NCBI RefSeq assembly: GCF_047228825.1 | Contig: NZ_JBFEGN010000004.1 | Span: 45,347-109,346, forward strand | Length of the DNA stretch: 64,000 nt | Reading direction: 5' to 3' | DNA from: Siminovitchia sp047228825 | GTDB lineage: Bacteria > Bacillota > Bacilli > Bacillales > Bacillaceae_C | Shown here: piece after piece, positions 1 through 8,897 of the stretch | Layout of the letters: every line of letters starts with the position of its first letter | How positions within the stretch are numbered: the stretch's first letter is position 1 | Notes under the pieces: generated by a model | Seen by the model: the letters and a program-made list of their open reading frames with translations, nothing else | The model's database searches: none | What the model was told of the DNA's origin: nothing | Made by a program: the position numbers and the translations under genes

Positions 1-711
1 TCAAAAGGGGAAGTCTCCAGTCTTTATTCAGCAATCGGAAAGCCATATGACAAATTTGTACATCCTCAAAAAGCGATAAATGAACTTTCCGGAGAGGATT
101 TTGCAGCAGCGGCAAATGTGGCAGATGTTTCCTTTCTCTTTGATCACCAAGTGGACGGAGCACCACAAATCGTCGAAAACGCTGTGGTCCCCGGAGATGT
201 TTCACCATATGTCCTTGAAACAGGCGAAGGTGTCCGCCTGGTAACGGCAGACCAGCTTCACTCAGTCATCACTTCGCAGGCCAATACCAATTGTGATTTT
301 ATTACGGTAGTTACAGAAGGGCCAAAAGGGGAGAAAATTCCGGAACATTATCATCAAAAGCATACAGAGTTCTTCTTCGCCCTTGAAGGTCAAGTAACTA
401 TATGGGCAAATGGAGAAGAAGTTGTCCTTCACCCTGGAGATTTTCTTCATTGTCCAGCCAATACGGTTCATGCTTATCGCTTTGATTCCCACTATACAAA
501 AATGGTTGGCTTCTTGGCAACGGGCTTATTTGAACCATTTTTCCATACGCTTGGCGATGTGTATGAAGATCATATCTTCCCGGCAGAACCGTATGCATTC
601 CGTTTTGATCGGGTCCTGGCTAATTTAGATAAGCTTGATTTAGTTCCACTTGGAGGACCTCCCGCTAAAGAGGAGCCAACAACAGATGATAAGGAGACCA
701 TTAATGGCTGA
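1..711 (+). CDS. Quercetin 2,3-dioxygenase-like bicupin, 3' part
   Basis: The frame is open from base 1 to the TGA at 709-711, so the gene begins upstream of the window and only about 236 residues are visible. They contain one complete cupin: the EHYHQKHTEFF segment supplies the HxH...E metal ligands, PGDFLHCPANTVHAY supplies the later His, and a linker precedes it. This resembles the C-terminal half of bicupin flavonol (quercetin) 2,3-dioxygenases of Bacillus, which cleave the flavonol ring with O2 and release CO. The stop overlaps the start of the next gene, suggesting one operon. Substrate is inferred; other bicupin dioxygenases are possible. Confidence 0.75.
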   Translation, partial: SKGEVSSLYSAIGKPYDKFVHPQKAINELSGEDFAAAANVADVSFLFDHQVDGAPQIVENAVVPGDVSPYVLETGEGVRLVTADQLHSVITSQANTNCDFITVVTEGPKGEKIPEHYHQKHTEFFFALEGQVTIWANGEEVVLHPGDFLHCPANTVHAYRFDSHYTKMVGFLATGLFEPFFHTLGDVYEDHIFPAEPYAFRFDRVLANLDKLDLVPLGGPPAKEEPTTDDKETING

Positions 712-1681
712 AAATAGTCACCTATTAAAAAACAACACAAGTTACGAAATTGACATCATTTCTGATCTAGTTTATGCTTCCCCAAACGGAAGGGAGCTAT
801 TAGCAGATTTATATTTACCCAAAAATCGGAATAGACCTGTGCCTGTCATTATCTGGCTTCATGGGGGCGGGTGGCGATTTGGAGATCGTAAGTTAGGTCC
901 CGATTTTTCAAAATACTTCGCAAGTTACGGTTATGCAATGGTGAGTATTGATTACCGTTTAAGTGGTGAAGCAACCTTTCCAGCCCCAATCCATGATGTG
1001 AAAACAGCGATTAGATGGGTAAAATCTATCGCAGAGGAGTACGGGATTAATCGTAAAAAAATCGGCCTCTGGGGATCTTCGGCTGGCGGCCATCTCACTG
1101 CTTTTGCAGCAGCCACTGGTTCTAGTCTTTTTCTGGGTGAAACCCCCGAATACGAGGAATGGTCAAGTGAAGTACAGGCTGTAGCGGTTGGCTATGGACC
1201 TGTTGATTTTCTGAAAATTGATGAACAAAAGGGTGTAAATGGCATCATTGAAGGAGATCCGGAATCCGTGCAAATTTCAGCTGATAAAAAAAGCTCTGAT
1301 CCGGATTCATTTGAGTCGTTATTTATAGGGGCACCAATCGAAACATGTCCTGACCTTGTACGTAAAGCCAATCCGGTTACATATGTGAAACAGGGGCTGC
1401 CGCCATTTTTGATTATGCATGGTTTAAGCGATGTTGCCGTTCCGGCACAGCAAAGTGAATTGTTATATGAAGCCATGGTTGAGAAAGGGAATGATGTATC
1501 ACTGTATTTGATTGAAGGCCTTGGGCATGGATTTTTTAATCGCACGAATTTGGACGATGCGGGGCCGCGGTCGGTGAAATACCGTTCCTCTCATAATGGA
1601 ATAGAAGTATCTGCTGAAGAAATTTCGTGCTTGATTTTTCATACAATCGAAGCATTTTTTCGAAAAACATTCGAACGTTAA
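704..1681 (+). CDS. Alpha/beta hydrolase (carboxylesterase / BD-FAE type)
   Basis: A 325-residue serine hydrolase. The oxyanion-hole motif HGGGW lies near residue 70, the nucleophile elbow is GSSAGG, the acid is probably the Asp in HGLSDVAVP, and the His is in GLGHGFF near the end. This order is typical of the hormone-sensitive-lipase/BD-FAE group that cleaves small esters. ATG 704 was chosen because AAGGAG at 691-696 is well spaced and the start overlaps the upstream dioxygenase stop by 8 bp. Coupling to a flavonoid-type dioxygenase suggests hydrolysis of the depside ester formed by ring cleavage, but this is inference. Confidence 0.85.
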   Translation: MAENSHLLKNNTSYEIDIISDLVYASPNGRELLADLYLPKNRNRPVPVIIWLHGGGWRFGDRKLGPDFSKYFASYGYAMVSIDYRLSGEATFPAPIHDVKTAIRWVKSIAEEYGINRKKIGLWGSSAGGHLTAFAAATGSSLFLGETPEYEEWSSEVQAVAVGYGPVDFLKIDEQKGVNGIIEGDPESVQISADKKSSDPDSFESLFIGAPIETCPDLVRKANPVTYVKQGLPPFLIMHGLSDVAVPAQQSELLYEAMVEKGNDVSLYLIEGLGHGFFNRTNLDDAGPRSVKYRSSHNGIEVSAEEISCLIFHTIEAFFRKTFER

Positions 1682-1694
1682 TACCGCAAAAGAA

Positions 1695-1729
1695 GCGCTG
1701 GCAAACTGGACATTGCCGGCGTATTTTTT
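1695..1729 (+). terminator. Rho-independent terminator after hydrolase
   Basis: Arms GCGCTGGCAA (1695-1704) and TTGCCGGCGT (1713-1722) form a G+C-rich hairpin followed by a run of T, 14 bases after the hydrolase stop. Confidence 0.8.
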
Positions 1730-1871
1730 GAACCGGGAAACTTTTTGACAGAAATATTTTATAGTCTCCTTGAAACGTTTGTTCGTATTCGGATAATTGA
1801 TTTAATATTCGGATTTAAATATTAATAAAGGCTGTCATAAAATAATGCTGAATACTGCTGTATGTGAACCT

Positions 1872-2348
1872 ATGGAATTTGGTGCCGCATCGCCGGATTA
1901 TGACGGCCTGTGGAAAAAAACTGATTGCGTGGAAAGAGGTTACCGGTTTAAGCGTGAATTGTTGTGAAATATATTAAAAAAGGCAGAGAACGGGCATGCA
2001 GGAAGATCTCAATACGTATCGGCACTATTTTATTTCATTGAATCCATTTTGGAGCTTCCGGATCAATTTGCACGGAAACTAAGGGAAGACATCCAACCAA
2101 TTGTTTCAAAGGAGGCGGCTCAGATGTTGCGTTCAGAGGAATTTATGAAATTGCCGACATTGGCGGACATGTGGGAGAAATGGAAAGAAGAAGGGAAGAA
2201 GGAAGGGATGGAAAAAGGAAGAATGGAGGAAAGACAACGCTTGGCAATCGAGCTTCTAAAGGAAAACTTTACAGACGAACAGGTGGCAAAACTGACCAAA
2301 CTAAGTCTGGAAGAAGTTTTGGAATTAAAAGGACAATTACGAAACTGA
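1872..2348 (+). pseudogene. Decayed Rpn-type recombination-promoting nuclease gene
   Basis: ATG 1872 opens a short frame reading SPDYDGLWKK, which matches PNYDQLWKD at the N-terminus of the intact Rpn-like protein at 21697-22626. The frame is then lost. From about 1968 another frame runs to the TGA at 2348 and encodes a C-terminal tail (FARKLREDIQPIVSKEAAQM, then a Lys/Glu-rich helix ending in LSLEEVLELKGQL) that resembles the C-terminus of the same intact protein. The PD-(D/E)xK core is missing. I read this as a gene with a large internal deletion and at least one frameshift. The 2049-2348 stretch could still be translated from TTG 2049. Confidence 0.65.
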
Positions 2349-2350
2349 GG

Positions 2351-2395
2351 AAAGAGAGGTTGTCTTTGTTTAATTGGACTGGTCTCTTTTTTTTT
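2351..2395 (+). terminator. Probable terminator
   Basis: AAAGAGA (2351-2357) pairs with TCTCTTT (2383-2389), with an additional GTC/GAC inner pairing, and the right arm runs into a T tract. It lies just after the Rpn remnant. Confidence 0.6.
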
Positions 2396-2532
2396 CAGGT
2401 ACCACACATCCTGTAATTCTTGCGTTATTGTTTTCCGCCTGTTTATAGGAATACAGGGAGTGCCAGTAAGAACAGAAAATTTTTAGTTTTGGTGCTTCCT
2501 TGTTCTTAACCCCAGATAGATTGAAAAATAAG

Positions 2533-2599
2533 AAAATGGATAATTGACAATCGGAATATCCATGTTATTATCTATTTAGGTAACTAAGTTATCCATTTT
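2533..2599. promoter_or_regulatory. Inverted repeat flanking the module A promoter
   Basis: AAAATGGATAA (2533-2543) and TTATCCATTTT (2589-2599) are perfect 11-bp inverted copies. One arm abuts the -35 box and the other lies downstream of the -10, inside the expected leader. The right arm is part of AAGTTATCCAT, which recurs at 20249-20259. It looks like a paired operator; the cognate regulator is unknown. Confidence 0.5.
2544..2571 (+). promoter_or_regulatory. Sigma-A promoter of gentisate module A
   Basis: TTGACA at 2544-2549 and TATTAT at 2566-2571, with a 16-bp spacer, upstream of the gentisate dioxygenase start at 2622. Confidence 0.7.
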
Positions 2600-2621
2600 G
2601 AAAAAATAAGGGGTGTTCCAC

Positions 2622-3740
2622 ATGGCGGAAAAAGCGGTGTTTACAAAAGAAGAGCTGGACAGGTACTATGAAAATATGAAAAAGGATCATCTTGGCCCAT
2701 TATGGCATGATCTTGGCCACATGGTCACAAAAGAACCGGTACATGATGTCAAACCGTATTTGTGGAAATGGAAAACAATCCGTGAATACGCAATTCAGTC
2801 TGGAAAAATGCTTGAGCCCGGCAAAGATGCAGAACGGCGGGTCGTTTATTTGCAAAATCCGAGTTTGCTGGAAAGAGGGCTCGTCGGTTATGGAACGCAT
2901 ACATTATATGCCGGCATTCAATTGCTCCTTCCCGGTGAAAGCGCTCCATCACACCATCATTCGCAATCAGCCATTCGATTTATTATTGAAGGAGACGGGG
3001 CTTATACAGCAGTTAATGGACAAAAGATCTTCATGGAACGCGGGGATATGATATTAACGCCGGCCTGGACATGGCATGAACATAAACATGAGGGCACCGA
3101 ACCGATGTTTTGGCTGGACGGCCTGGATGTCGGCCTTGTGAGAACGCTTGCAGCTTCCTTCTTTGAGCCATATGAGGAAGAATCTTATCCTGAAATTCCA
3201 CTTGAACATTATTCAGCCGAACAATTTTCCAAAGGCTCTTTTAAAAAGCTGAATGAAACTGTCAAACCTGGCTACCCATCTCCAATATTCGGCTATAAGT
3301 TCGAACGGGTGAAATATTTGCTCAATGAAATGGATATGGAAGATTATGACGAATATGATGCATTCGCCATTGAATATATAAACCCGGCCACAGGGGGATC
3401 TGCGGATTCAAGGATTGGCACGATGATGCAAAAGCTCCCATCCGGCAAGCACACAAAAGCCCATCGCCATGTTCACAGCGCCATTTACCACGTACTTGAG
3501 GGGAGCGGGTATACGGTTATTGACGGCCAAAAATTTGAATGGGAAAAAGGGGACTTTTTCATTTTGCCGCCATGGAGTTATCATGAGCATGTCAATACTG
3601 GAGAAGGAGATGTATTTTTATTCTCATTTAATGATAAGCCGGTCATGGAAAAGCTTGAATTGGAATTCGGCGAGTCATACAAAGAAAACGGCGGACGGCA
3701 ATCAGTTACATCCACATTTACGCCATACACGAATGCATAA
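2622..3740 (+). CDS. Gentisate 1,2-dioxygenase (copy A)
   Basis: A 372-residue bicupin that opens the aromatic ring of gentisate with O2 to give maleylpyruvate. The N-terminal cupin has the metal motif SHHHSQSAIRF (His 111 and 113) and a later WHEH (His 152/154). The C-terminal cupin repeats the pattern with AHRHVHSAIYH and YHEHVN. Length and the DHLGPLW and YLWKW motifs near the start match gentisate dioxygenases. ATG 2622 is preferred over GTG 2613 because AAGGGG at 2608-2613 is correctly spaced for it. First gene of an operon with the FAH hydrolase, thioesterase and CoA ligase; a paralogue lies at 14486. Confidence 0.9.
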   Translation: MAEKAVFTKEELDRYYENMKKDHLGPLWHDLGHMVTKEPVHDVKPYLWKWKTIREYAIQSGKMLEPGKDAERRVVYLQNPSLLERGLVGYGTHTLYAGIQLLLPGESAPSHHHSQSAIRFIIEGDGAYTAVNGQKIFMERGDMILTPAWTWHEHKHEGTEPMFWLDGLDVGLVRTLAASFFEPYEEESYPEIPLEHYSAEQFSKGSFKKLNETVKPGYPSPIFGYKFERVKYLLNEMDMEDYDEYDAFAIEYINPATGGSADSRIGTMMQKLPSGKHTKAHRHVHSAIYHVLEGSGYTVIDGQKFEWEKGDFFILPPWSYHEHVNTGEGDVFLFSFNDKPVMEKLELEFGESYKENGGRQSVTSTFTPYTNA

Positions 3741-3756
3741 GGGGGGATAGAGGTCT

Positions 3757-4617
3757 GTGAAAATTGCCATTTTTAATGAGGATTTACTGGGGGTAGTACA
3801 AGGTGATCAAGTCGTAGATGTCTCGGATGCAGCCGGATGGGATGCACATAACCCGGAAGCATCATTTCTTCACCTTGTGGAAAATTACTGCGATTTAAAA
3901 GAAAGAATTCAAAAGCAGGCAGAAACCGGAACATCCTATCCGTTATCTGACGTATTTTTAAAGCCGCCTGTTCCAAGCACAAGAAAGATTTGGGCGGCAC
4001 CAGTCAACTATAAAAGCCATCAAGAAGAAATGAACAAGATGTTTGACAATGCTCCCCGGACGATTGAGGAACTGAATTTATTTTTGAAGTCGCCCGAATC
4101 ACTGTCAGGTCCGATGGATCCGATCATTCTTCCCTTCAAGGACAGGAGAACGGATCATGAAGCGGAGCTTGGATACGTTGTCGGAAAAAAAGCGAAAAAT
4201 GTGAAAGCGGGAGATGCCAAAGATTATATATTCGGCTATTTTGCTTTACTGGATATTTCCATCCGGGGCAGCGAAGAAAGGACGTGGCGAAAATCTTTCG
4301 ATACGTTTACGCCGATCGGCCCCTGGATTGTGACGGCCGACGAAATAGAAAACCCGAACGATTTGCAGATGAAGCTCTGGGTGAATGACGCATTAAGGCA
4401 GGATGGCTCCACAAAGCATCTTATATATGATTGTTACAAATGTTTCGAAGTGGCTTGCCAAAATATGACGCTTCTTCCGGGGGATATTATTGCCACAGGA
4501 ACGCCGGATGGGGTGGGGCCAATCGAAGCAGGGGACCGGGTGACCATTCAGATTGAACAAATTGGCCGGTTTACAGTAGATGTTAAGCATGCAGAAGAGG
4601 AGAAGAAACAGCAATGA
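3757..4617 (+). CDS. FAH-family hydrolase (maleyl/fumarylpyruvate hydrolase candidate)
   Basis: A 286-residue fumarylacetoacetate-hydrolase fold protein starting at GTG 3757 behind a GGAGG-like site. The acidic metal-binding motif DHEAELGYVVG and the C-terminal LLPGDIIATGTPDGVG are family signatures. In gentisate catabolism such enzymes split maleylpyruvate or fumarylpyruvate into pyruvate and a C4 diacid. This operon has no maleylpyruvate isomerase, so direct maleylpyruvate hydrolysis is possible, or the isomerase of module B may serve both. Overlaps the thioesterase by ATGA. Confidence 0.85.
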   Translation: MKIAIFNEDLLGVVQGDQVVDVSDAAGWDAHNPEASFLHLVENYCDLKERIQKQAETGTSYPLSDVFLKPPVPSTRKIWAAPVNYKSHQEEMNKMFDNAPRTIEELNLFLKSPESLSGPMDPIILPFKDRRTDHEAELGYVVGKKAKNVKAGDAKDYIFGYFALLDISIRGSEERTWRKSFDTFTPIGPWIVTADEIENPNDLQMKLWVNDALRQDGSTKHLIYDCYKCFEVACQNMTLLPGDIIATGTPDGVGPIEAGDRVTIQIEQIGRFTVDVKHAEEEKKQQ

Positions 4618-5027
4618 AAAATATACACAGAATCAAAGTGGCTTTTGGCGATACAGATGCTGCAGGAATCGTGTTTTATCCAAATTTTTATAGATGGATG
4701 GACCAGGCCGCCCATGAATTGGTCGGAGCGGCGTTCATGCCGGTTTCCAGGCTTCAAAAAGAAAGAAATATTATTTTGCCGTTGTTGGAGACGTTTTGCC
4801 AATTTAAAACCCCTTTATTTTTTGAAGATCAAGTTGAAGTTCACTCACAAGTCATTGAAATGAAAGACAAGGTGTTCAAGGTGGAGCATGTATTTAAAAG
4901 AGGGGGTAAAGTTGTTGCCGAGGGCTACGAGGTGAGGGCCTGGACTTCCATTGAAAGCGGCCGGCCAAAAGCGGTCTCTATTCCGGAAGAAGTGCAGGAA
5001 GCATTCGGTGTAGTCAAGACCATTTAG
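4614..5027 (+). CDS. 4HBT-type (hotdog) acyl-CoA thioesterase
   Basis: A 137-residue single-hotdog thioesterase. FGDTDAAGIVFYPNFYRWMD near residues 11-30 carries the catalytic Asp typical of 4-hydroxybenzoyl-CoA thioesterases. Its start overlaps the stop of the FAH gene (ATGA). Within a gentisate operon that also encodes a CoA ligase, the likely job is hydrolysis of gentisyl-CoA, or a similar hydroxyaryl-CoA, to free gentisate. This is inferred from context and from the known salicylyl-CoA/gentisyl-CoA pathway of actinobacteria. Confidence 0.85.
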   Translation: MKNIHRIKVAFGDTDAAGIVFYPNFYRWMDQAAHELVGAAFMPVSRLQKERNIILPLLETFCQFKTPLFFEDQVEVHSQVIEMKDKVFKVEHVFKRGGKVVAEGYEVRAWTSIESGRPKAVSIPEEVQEAFGVVKTI

Positions 5028-5042
5028 GGAATGGAGGGTAAC

Positions 5043-6626
5043 ATGTTGAAAACATCGCGTTTACCGGCAGCCATTCACGAACTTTTGGAAAGAGCAGCGA
5101 AAGAGTATGGCAGCAAAGTCGCATTCAAAGACGGAAAAAGAGAAGTATCGTTTCAAGAAATAAAAATGCTTGCGGAGCGCCTGGCCAAACATTTTCTTGC
5201 CATGGGCCTGCAGAAAGGCGATGTTTTGGCTGTCCAAATGGGAAACAGTTTCGAATTTGCTGTTACCCATTTGGCGGCAGGCCTCATAGGCCTTGTTTTT
5301 AACCCGCTCAGTCCGAATTACCGCCGCCAGGAGCTTTCTTATATGCTTAAGATTTGTGATACAAAAGCACTTATCGTCATGGGTGATCAGAAAAAATTTG
5401 ATCATGAAGGGCTTGCCCACGAATTAAAAGAAGAATTGCCGCATTTAAGCAAAGTGATTGTCACCGGAAACCGCCAAAACAAGGAAAGCATCTCTTTTTC
5501 CACTCTTTTGGAAAAAGATCCAACGGGAAGCTTTGACGTCGCAGCACAAAGGCCGCTGCCGGATGATCCGATTTTAATCATGTTCACGTCCGGAACGGAA
5601 TCAAACCCAAAAGCAGTTCTTCATACGTCGCGTACCTTTGTGGCAACCCATTTGCTGAACGTAAAGGAATACGGTTTGACGAATGATGATACACTGCTTA
5701 GTTTAACTCCCCTATCCCATATGTTTTCTTTGCCGATGATCATGTTAACGCTGCAAGCGGGCGCTGTGCATTACCTGGCCAAAACATATAAAGCGGAAAA
5801 TGTGATAGACATCATCCAGCAGGAACAAGTCAGCTTTTTAATTGCCGCTCCAGCCCATTTATTGGATATTTTACACAACATTAATGAAGAACAAGCAGAA
5901 AAGACTAACCTTCGCCTTATTTTAACCGGGGGTACGAAAATACCGTCCCAGCTCGTCAAAGATCTTCGAGACAAGCTGGGCTGCAATGTCGTGGCGCAAT
6001 GGGGGATGACGGAGGTTTGCGCCGGAACATTTACGAGGCCGGAAGATCCCCCGGAAAGGACATGGGAAACAGTTGGACGGGCCAGTCCGACCGGAAAAAT
6101 AGTCATCGTGAACGAATCCCATGAAGTCTTGCCCCCTGGAGAAAGAGGAGAAATTGCTTTTAAAGGCGACTGCCTATTCAAGGAGTATTATAAAAATCCG
6201 AATCAGACAAAGCTGGCGTTTACAGATGACGGATATTTTTTAACAGGCGACCAAGGGTACCTGGATGAGGACGGCTATGTATACTTCTTGGGGCGGACAA
6301 AAGATACGATCAATCGGGGAGGTTTAAAATACCATGCCGCCGAAATCGAAGACGCGCTGCATATCCATCCCAAAATCCAACGGGCAGCCATAGTGAGTGT
6401 ACCGGATGAAAGGCTTGGAGAAAAAGCATGCGCCTTTATCGTGCTGCGAAACAGCAGTGACAGGCTTACGCTGGACGAAATCAAAAAATACTTGATTGAC
6501 AAGGGCTTTGCAATATATAAAATACCCGAGTATTTAGAAATTAGAAACGAATTGCCAACGACGGCATCCGGGAAAATTGCCAAAGGACCCCTGCGGTCAG
6601 AGGCCCAAACAATGCGGAGAACGTAA
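5043..6626 (+). CDS. AMP-dependent acyl/aryl-CoA ligase
   Basis: A 527-residue ANL-superfamily adenylating enzyme. Motifs in order: FTSGTESNPKAV (P-loop, with Glu-Ser where the usual motif has Thr-Gly), GGTKIPSQL, QWGMTEVCAGTF, FLTGDQGYLDEDGYVYFLGR, and C-terminal TTASGKIAKGPLR with the catalytic Lys. It activates a carboxylic acid through an acyl-AMP to the CoA ester. ATG 5043 was chosen over 5031 because GGAGGG precedes it at about 6 nt. Last gene of the operon. An aromatic acid such as salicylate is likely from context; the specificity pocket was not decoded. Confidence 0.85.
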   Translation: MLKTSRLPAAIHELLERAAKEYGSKVAFKDGKREVSFQEIKMLAERLAKHFLAMGLQKGDVLAVQMGNSFEFAVTHLAAGLIGLVFNPLSPNYRRQELSYMLKICDTKALIVMGDQKKFDHEGLAHELKEELPHLSKVIVTGNRQNKESISFSTLLEKDPTGSFDVAAQRPLPDDPILIMFTSGTESNPKAVLHTSRTFVATHLLNVKEYGLTNDDTLLSLTPLSHMFSLPMIMLTLQAGAVHYLAKTYKAENVIDIIQQEQVSFLIAAPAHLLDILHNINEEQAEKTNLRLILTGGTKIPSQLVKDLRDKLGCNVVAQWGMTEVCAGTFTRPEDPPERTWETVGRASPTGKIVIVNESHEVLPPGERGEIAFKGDCLFKEYYKNPNQTKLAFTDDGYFLTGDQGYLDEDGYVYFLGRTKDTINRGGLKYHAAEIEDALHIHPKIQRAAIVSVPDERLGEKACAFIVLRNSSDRLTLDEIKKYLIDKGFAIYKIPEYLEIRNELPTTASGKIAKGPLRSEAQTMRRT

Positions 6627-6680
6627 AAAACGATCCCCTTTTTGAAGAAGGAATGTCTTCAAACAGGGGATCGTTTTATT
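6626..6680. terminator. Bidirectional terminator
   Basis: AAACGATCCCC and GGGGATCGTTTT form the stem, with an inner GAAGA/TCTTC pairing. It follows the ligase stop and contains the stop codon of the convergent IclR gene. Confidence 0.85.
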
Positions 6681-7461
6681 TCTGCCGATCACTGTTCAGC
6701 AAGCCGGAAAAGCCGAACAGTTCGGAGATCTGACGGCTTTTTTTCAGCAATTCAATGCTCATTTCATCTTCGGGTTTTGCCGGGATGGTTTCCCTGAATC
6801 CTACAATGATGACAGCCCCGATGATTTCCTGTTCATAATTGAAGATTGGAATCGCGGCCGAAGCGACGGAAGGGGCAAGCGCTTCATGGGCAAAAGCAAT
6901 GCCGTCCTTTCTGATGTACTGAAAATCGTTTTGAAGCTCATGTACCGTTTCAGCAGGCAATGACTCTGTCGATTCGGCCATCCAGTTTTCCACGAGAGGA
7001 CCGGACTTAAAAGCAGCAAACAGCTTTCCGGCGGCAGAGTTAATGGGCAGGATGGTTCCCAATTGCCCGCCCAAATTCAAGCCGGCCCTGCTGTAGATCA
7101 TTTTCACAATCATCGGCCCGTTATGAGTCCATACTGCGAGCAAGGTTGTTTCTTTTGATAAAAGATTGATTTCTTCCAGGTACGGATTCACCTTATCAAT
7201 GATGTTTTCCCGGTTCACTGTCGCCATTCCGTACTGAATTAATGCCGGTCCTCCCGAGTAAAGGCCAGTTTCCGGATCGCGGTGCAAAACCTGAAGAGAT
7301 GTGAGGGTATTTAAATATTTGTATAAGTTGCTTTTCGATATTTTCGTATAGTGATGTATATCATTGAATTTGATGGGATGAGCGCTTTTGGCAACGAGAT
7401 CAATGATCGAAAAGCCCACCAAAAGTGATTGAATTTTGGGCGGATGATCCTGATTTGACAT
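6676..7461 (-). CDS. IclR-family transcriptional regulator (1)
   Basis: A 261-residue regulator with an N-terminal winged helix (about residues 10-75; recognition region KISKSNLYKYLNTL) and a C-terminal effector domain ending in the usual AAIPIFNYEQEIIGAVIIVGF strand set. Start set at the ATG whose complement is at 7459-7461, behind AGGTGG, rather than the upstream ATG at 7530. Divergent from the FAD monooxygenase at 7641; the AGTTC-N8-GGAAC palindrome between them is the probable binding site. Likely controls gentisate module A in response to an aromatic acid or its CoA ester. Confidence 0.85.
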   Translation of the reverse strand: MSNQDHPPKIQSLLVGFSIIDLVAKSAHPIKFNDIHHYTKISKSNLYKYLNTLTSLQVLHRDPETGLYSGGPALIQYGMATVNRENIIDKVNPYLEEINLLSKETTLLAVWTHNGPMIVKMIYSRAGLNLGGQLGTILPINSAAGKLFAAFKSGPLVENWMAESTESLPAETVHELQNDFQYIRKDGIAFAHEALAPSVASAAIPIFNYEQEIIGAVIIVGFRETIPAKPEDEMSIELLKKSRQISELFGFSGLLNSDRQK

Positions 7462-7545
7462 AAAAGTACCACCTTTTTCTTCATAACACTCACCATTGTA
7501 ACATTTATTACACTTTTTTCCCAAAAACATTTTATTTTTATTTTT

Positions 7546-7563
7546 AGTTCCGCATGCAGGAAC
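7546..7563. promoter_or_regulatory. Candidate IclR operator, AGTTC-N8-GGAAC
   Basis: AGTTC at 7546-7550 and GGAAC at 7559-7563 are separated by 8 bp. The site lies about 30 bp upstream of a TATAAT at 7594-7599 that would serve the monooxygenase gene, a position suited to activation. The same pattern with the same spacing occurs at 10864-10881. Confidence 0.5.
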
Positions 7564-7640
7564 AATCCGCTATATTGTAACCGCTGTCCCGGCTATAATC
7601 AACTTAACAACGTTCTTAAAACATAAAGGAGTGCAAAAAC

Positions 7641-8867
7641 ATGACAGTTAACCAATGTGACGTGATTGTGGTCGGTGCAGGTCCTGTCGGGCTTACAGCC
7701 GGCTTGGCGCTGCAGAAGAAAGGAATTTCATGTGTAGTAATAGAAGCCAATCCGAAAGACCATCCAAGGCCTGGAAGCCGCGCGATTTATCTTCATAGTG
7801 CGACATTGAAGTTACTTGAGGAAACGTCCGAAGGGCTGGGCTTTGAATTGGCGAAAAATGGTGTGATTTGGCCAATCAAGCGGACGCTCTACCGTGGAAA
7901 AGAAGTATATGTCCGCAATTATGGCTTTACAGACAACCAGGATCCCAACAAACTGCCCCACTTTACTTCTCTCCACCAGCATGAAATTGAAAAATATTTA
8001 TACAATGCATGTATGGAGGCAGGGGTAAAAATTGTTTGGGGCGAGCCTGTTGAAAAAGTGGACATCCAAAATGATGGTGTTTCCATTACAACTGCATCTG
8101 GAAGCCAGTGGGAAGCGAAATATGTGATTGGCTGTGACGGTGCCCGCTCTGTCGTAAGGGAGCAGGCCGGTTTGATATTTGAAGGGCCGCGTACGCATGA
8201 CACTTTCTTAGTCGTTGACCTGGAAGAAGATGAGAACGATCCGCTTCCGATTGAAAGGGTATTCCACTATCAGCATCCAGCCATGGGATATCGCAATGTC
8301 ATGCATGTTCCGTTCAAAGGCGGCTGGCGGGTGGATTTACAGTTGTTAAAAGATGACGATGTGGATGAATTCACAAGCTTGGAAGGGGTCAAAAACTGGA
8401 TTCCTAAAGTCATGGACCCAAAATATGCAGATAGAATTACTTGGGTGTCCAGCTATCGTTTCCATCAAGTGGTGGCCAATTCGTTTACAGATGAAAACTG
8501 CCGTGTCCTTTTGGCCGGGGAAGCAGCCCACTTGTTTGCCCCATTTGGTGCACGCGGATTAAATTCGGGTGTTCCTGATGCCTTGATTGCCGTGCGCGGG
8601 ATTGAAAAAGCTCTTCAGGCAGGAAACGAAGAAGCAAGAAGAGAGGCGATTTTGGCAGCGGCCAATGAACGAAGAATTGCGGCGAAATGGAACCGGGATG
8701 CTTCCACAACCGCTTTGCATCATCTGCAGGGAGATTCTCCGGAAATGAATATGAAGCGCGAACTTGCCGCTTCACTAGTCTCCATAGTGCCAAGACTGGG
8801 CCGTTGGCTTGATGAAGGACCATATGGACCGAAATTCGGGCCTCCTGAGTTGACAACTAAATATTAA
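7641..8867 (+). CDS. FAD-dependent aromatic monooxygenase (salicylyl-CoA 5-hydroxylase candidate)
   Basis: A 408-residue group A flavoprotein hydroxylase. The Rossmann motif VGAGPVGLTAG lies at residues 11-21, the CDGARSVVR motif in mid-protein, and the second FAD motif reads LLAGEAAHLFAP. The usual GDAAH Asp is Glu, as in some relatives. It hydroxylates aromatic rings with NAD(P)H and O2. Strong GGAG site, then ATG 7641. Location between a ring-fission operon with thioesterase and ligase and a second ligase suggests a CoA-thioester substrate, for example salicylyl-CoA to gentisyl-CoA. Substrate not proven. Confidence 0.8.
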   Translation: MTVNQCDVIVVGAGPVGLTAGLALQKKGISCVVIEANPKDHPRPGSRAIYLHSATLKLLEETSEGLGFELAKNGVIWPIKRTLYRGKEVYVRNYGFTDNQDPNKLPHFTSLHQHEIEKYLYNACMEAGVKIVWGEPVEKVDIQNDGVSITTASGSQWEAKYVIGCDGARSVVREQAGLIFEGPRTHDTFLVVDLEEDENDPLPIERVFHYQHPAMGYRNVMHVPFKGGWRVDLQLLKDDDVDEFTSLEGVKNWIPKVMDPKYADRITWVSSYRFHQVVANSFTDENCRVLLAGEAAHLFAPFGARGLNSGVPDALIAVRGIEKALQAGNEEARREAILAAANERRIAAKWNRDASTTALHHLQGDSPEMNMKRELAASLVSIVPRLGRWLDEGPYGPKFGPPELTTKY

Positions 8868-8897
8868 ATGTGATAAAAGCCAAAAGGAGGATGAAAA

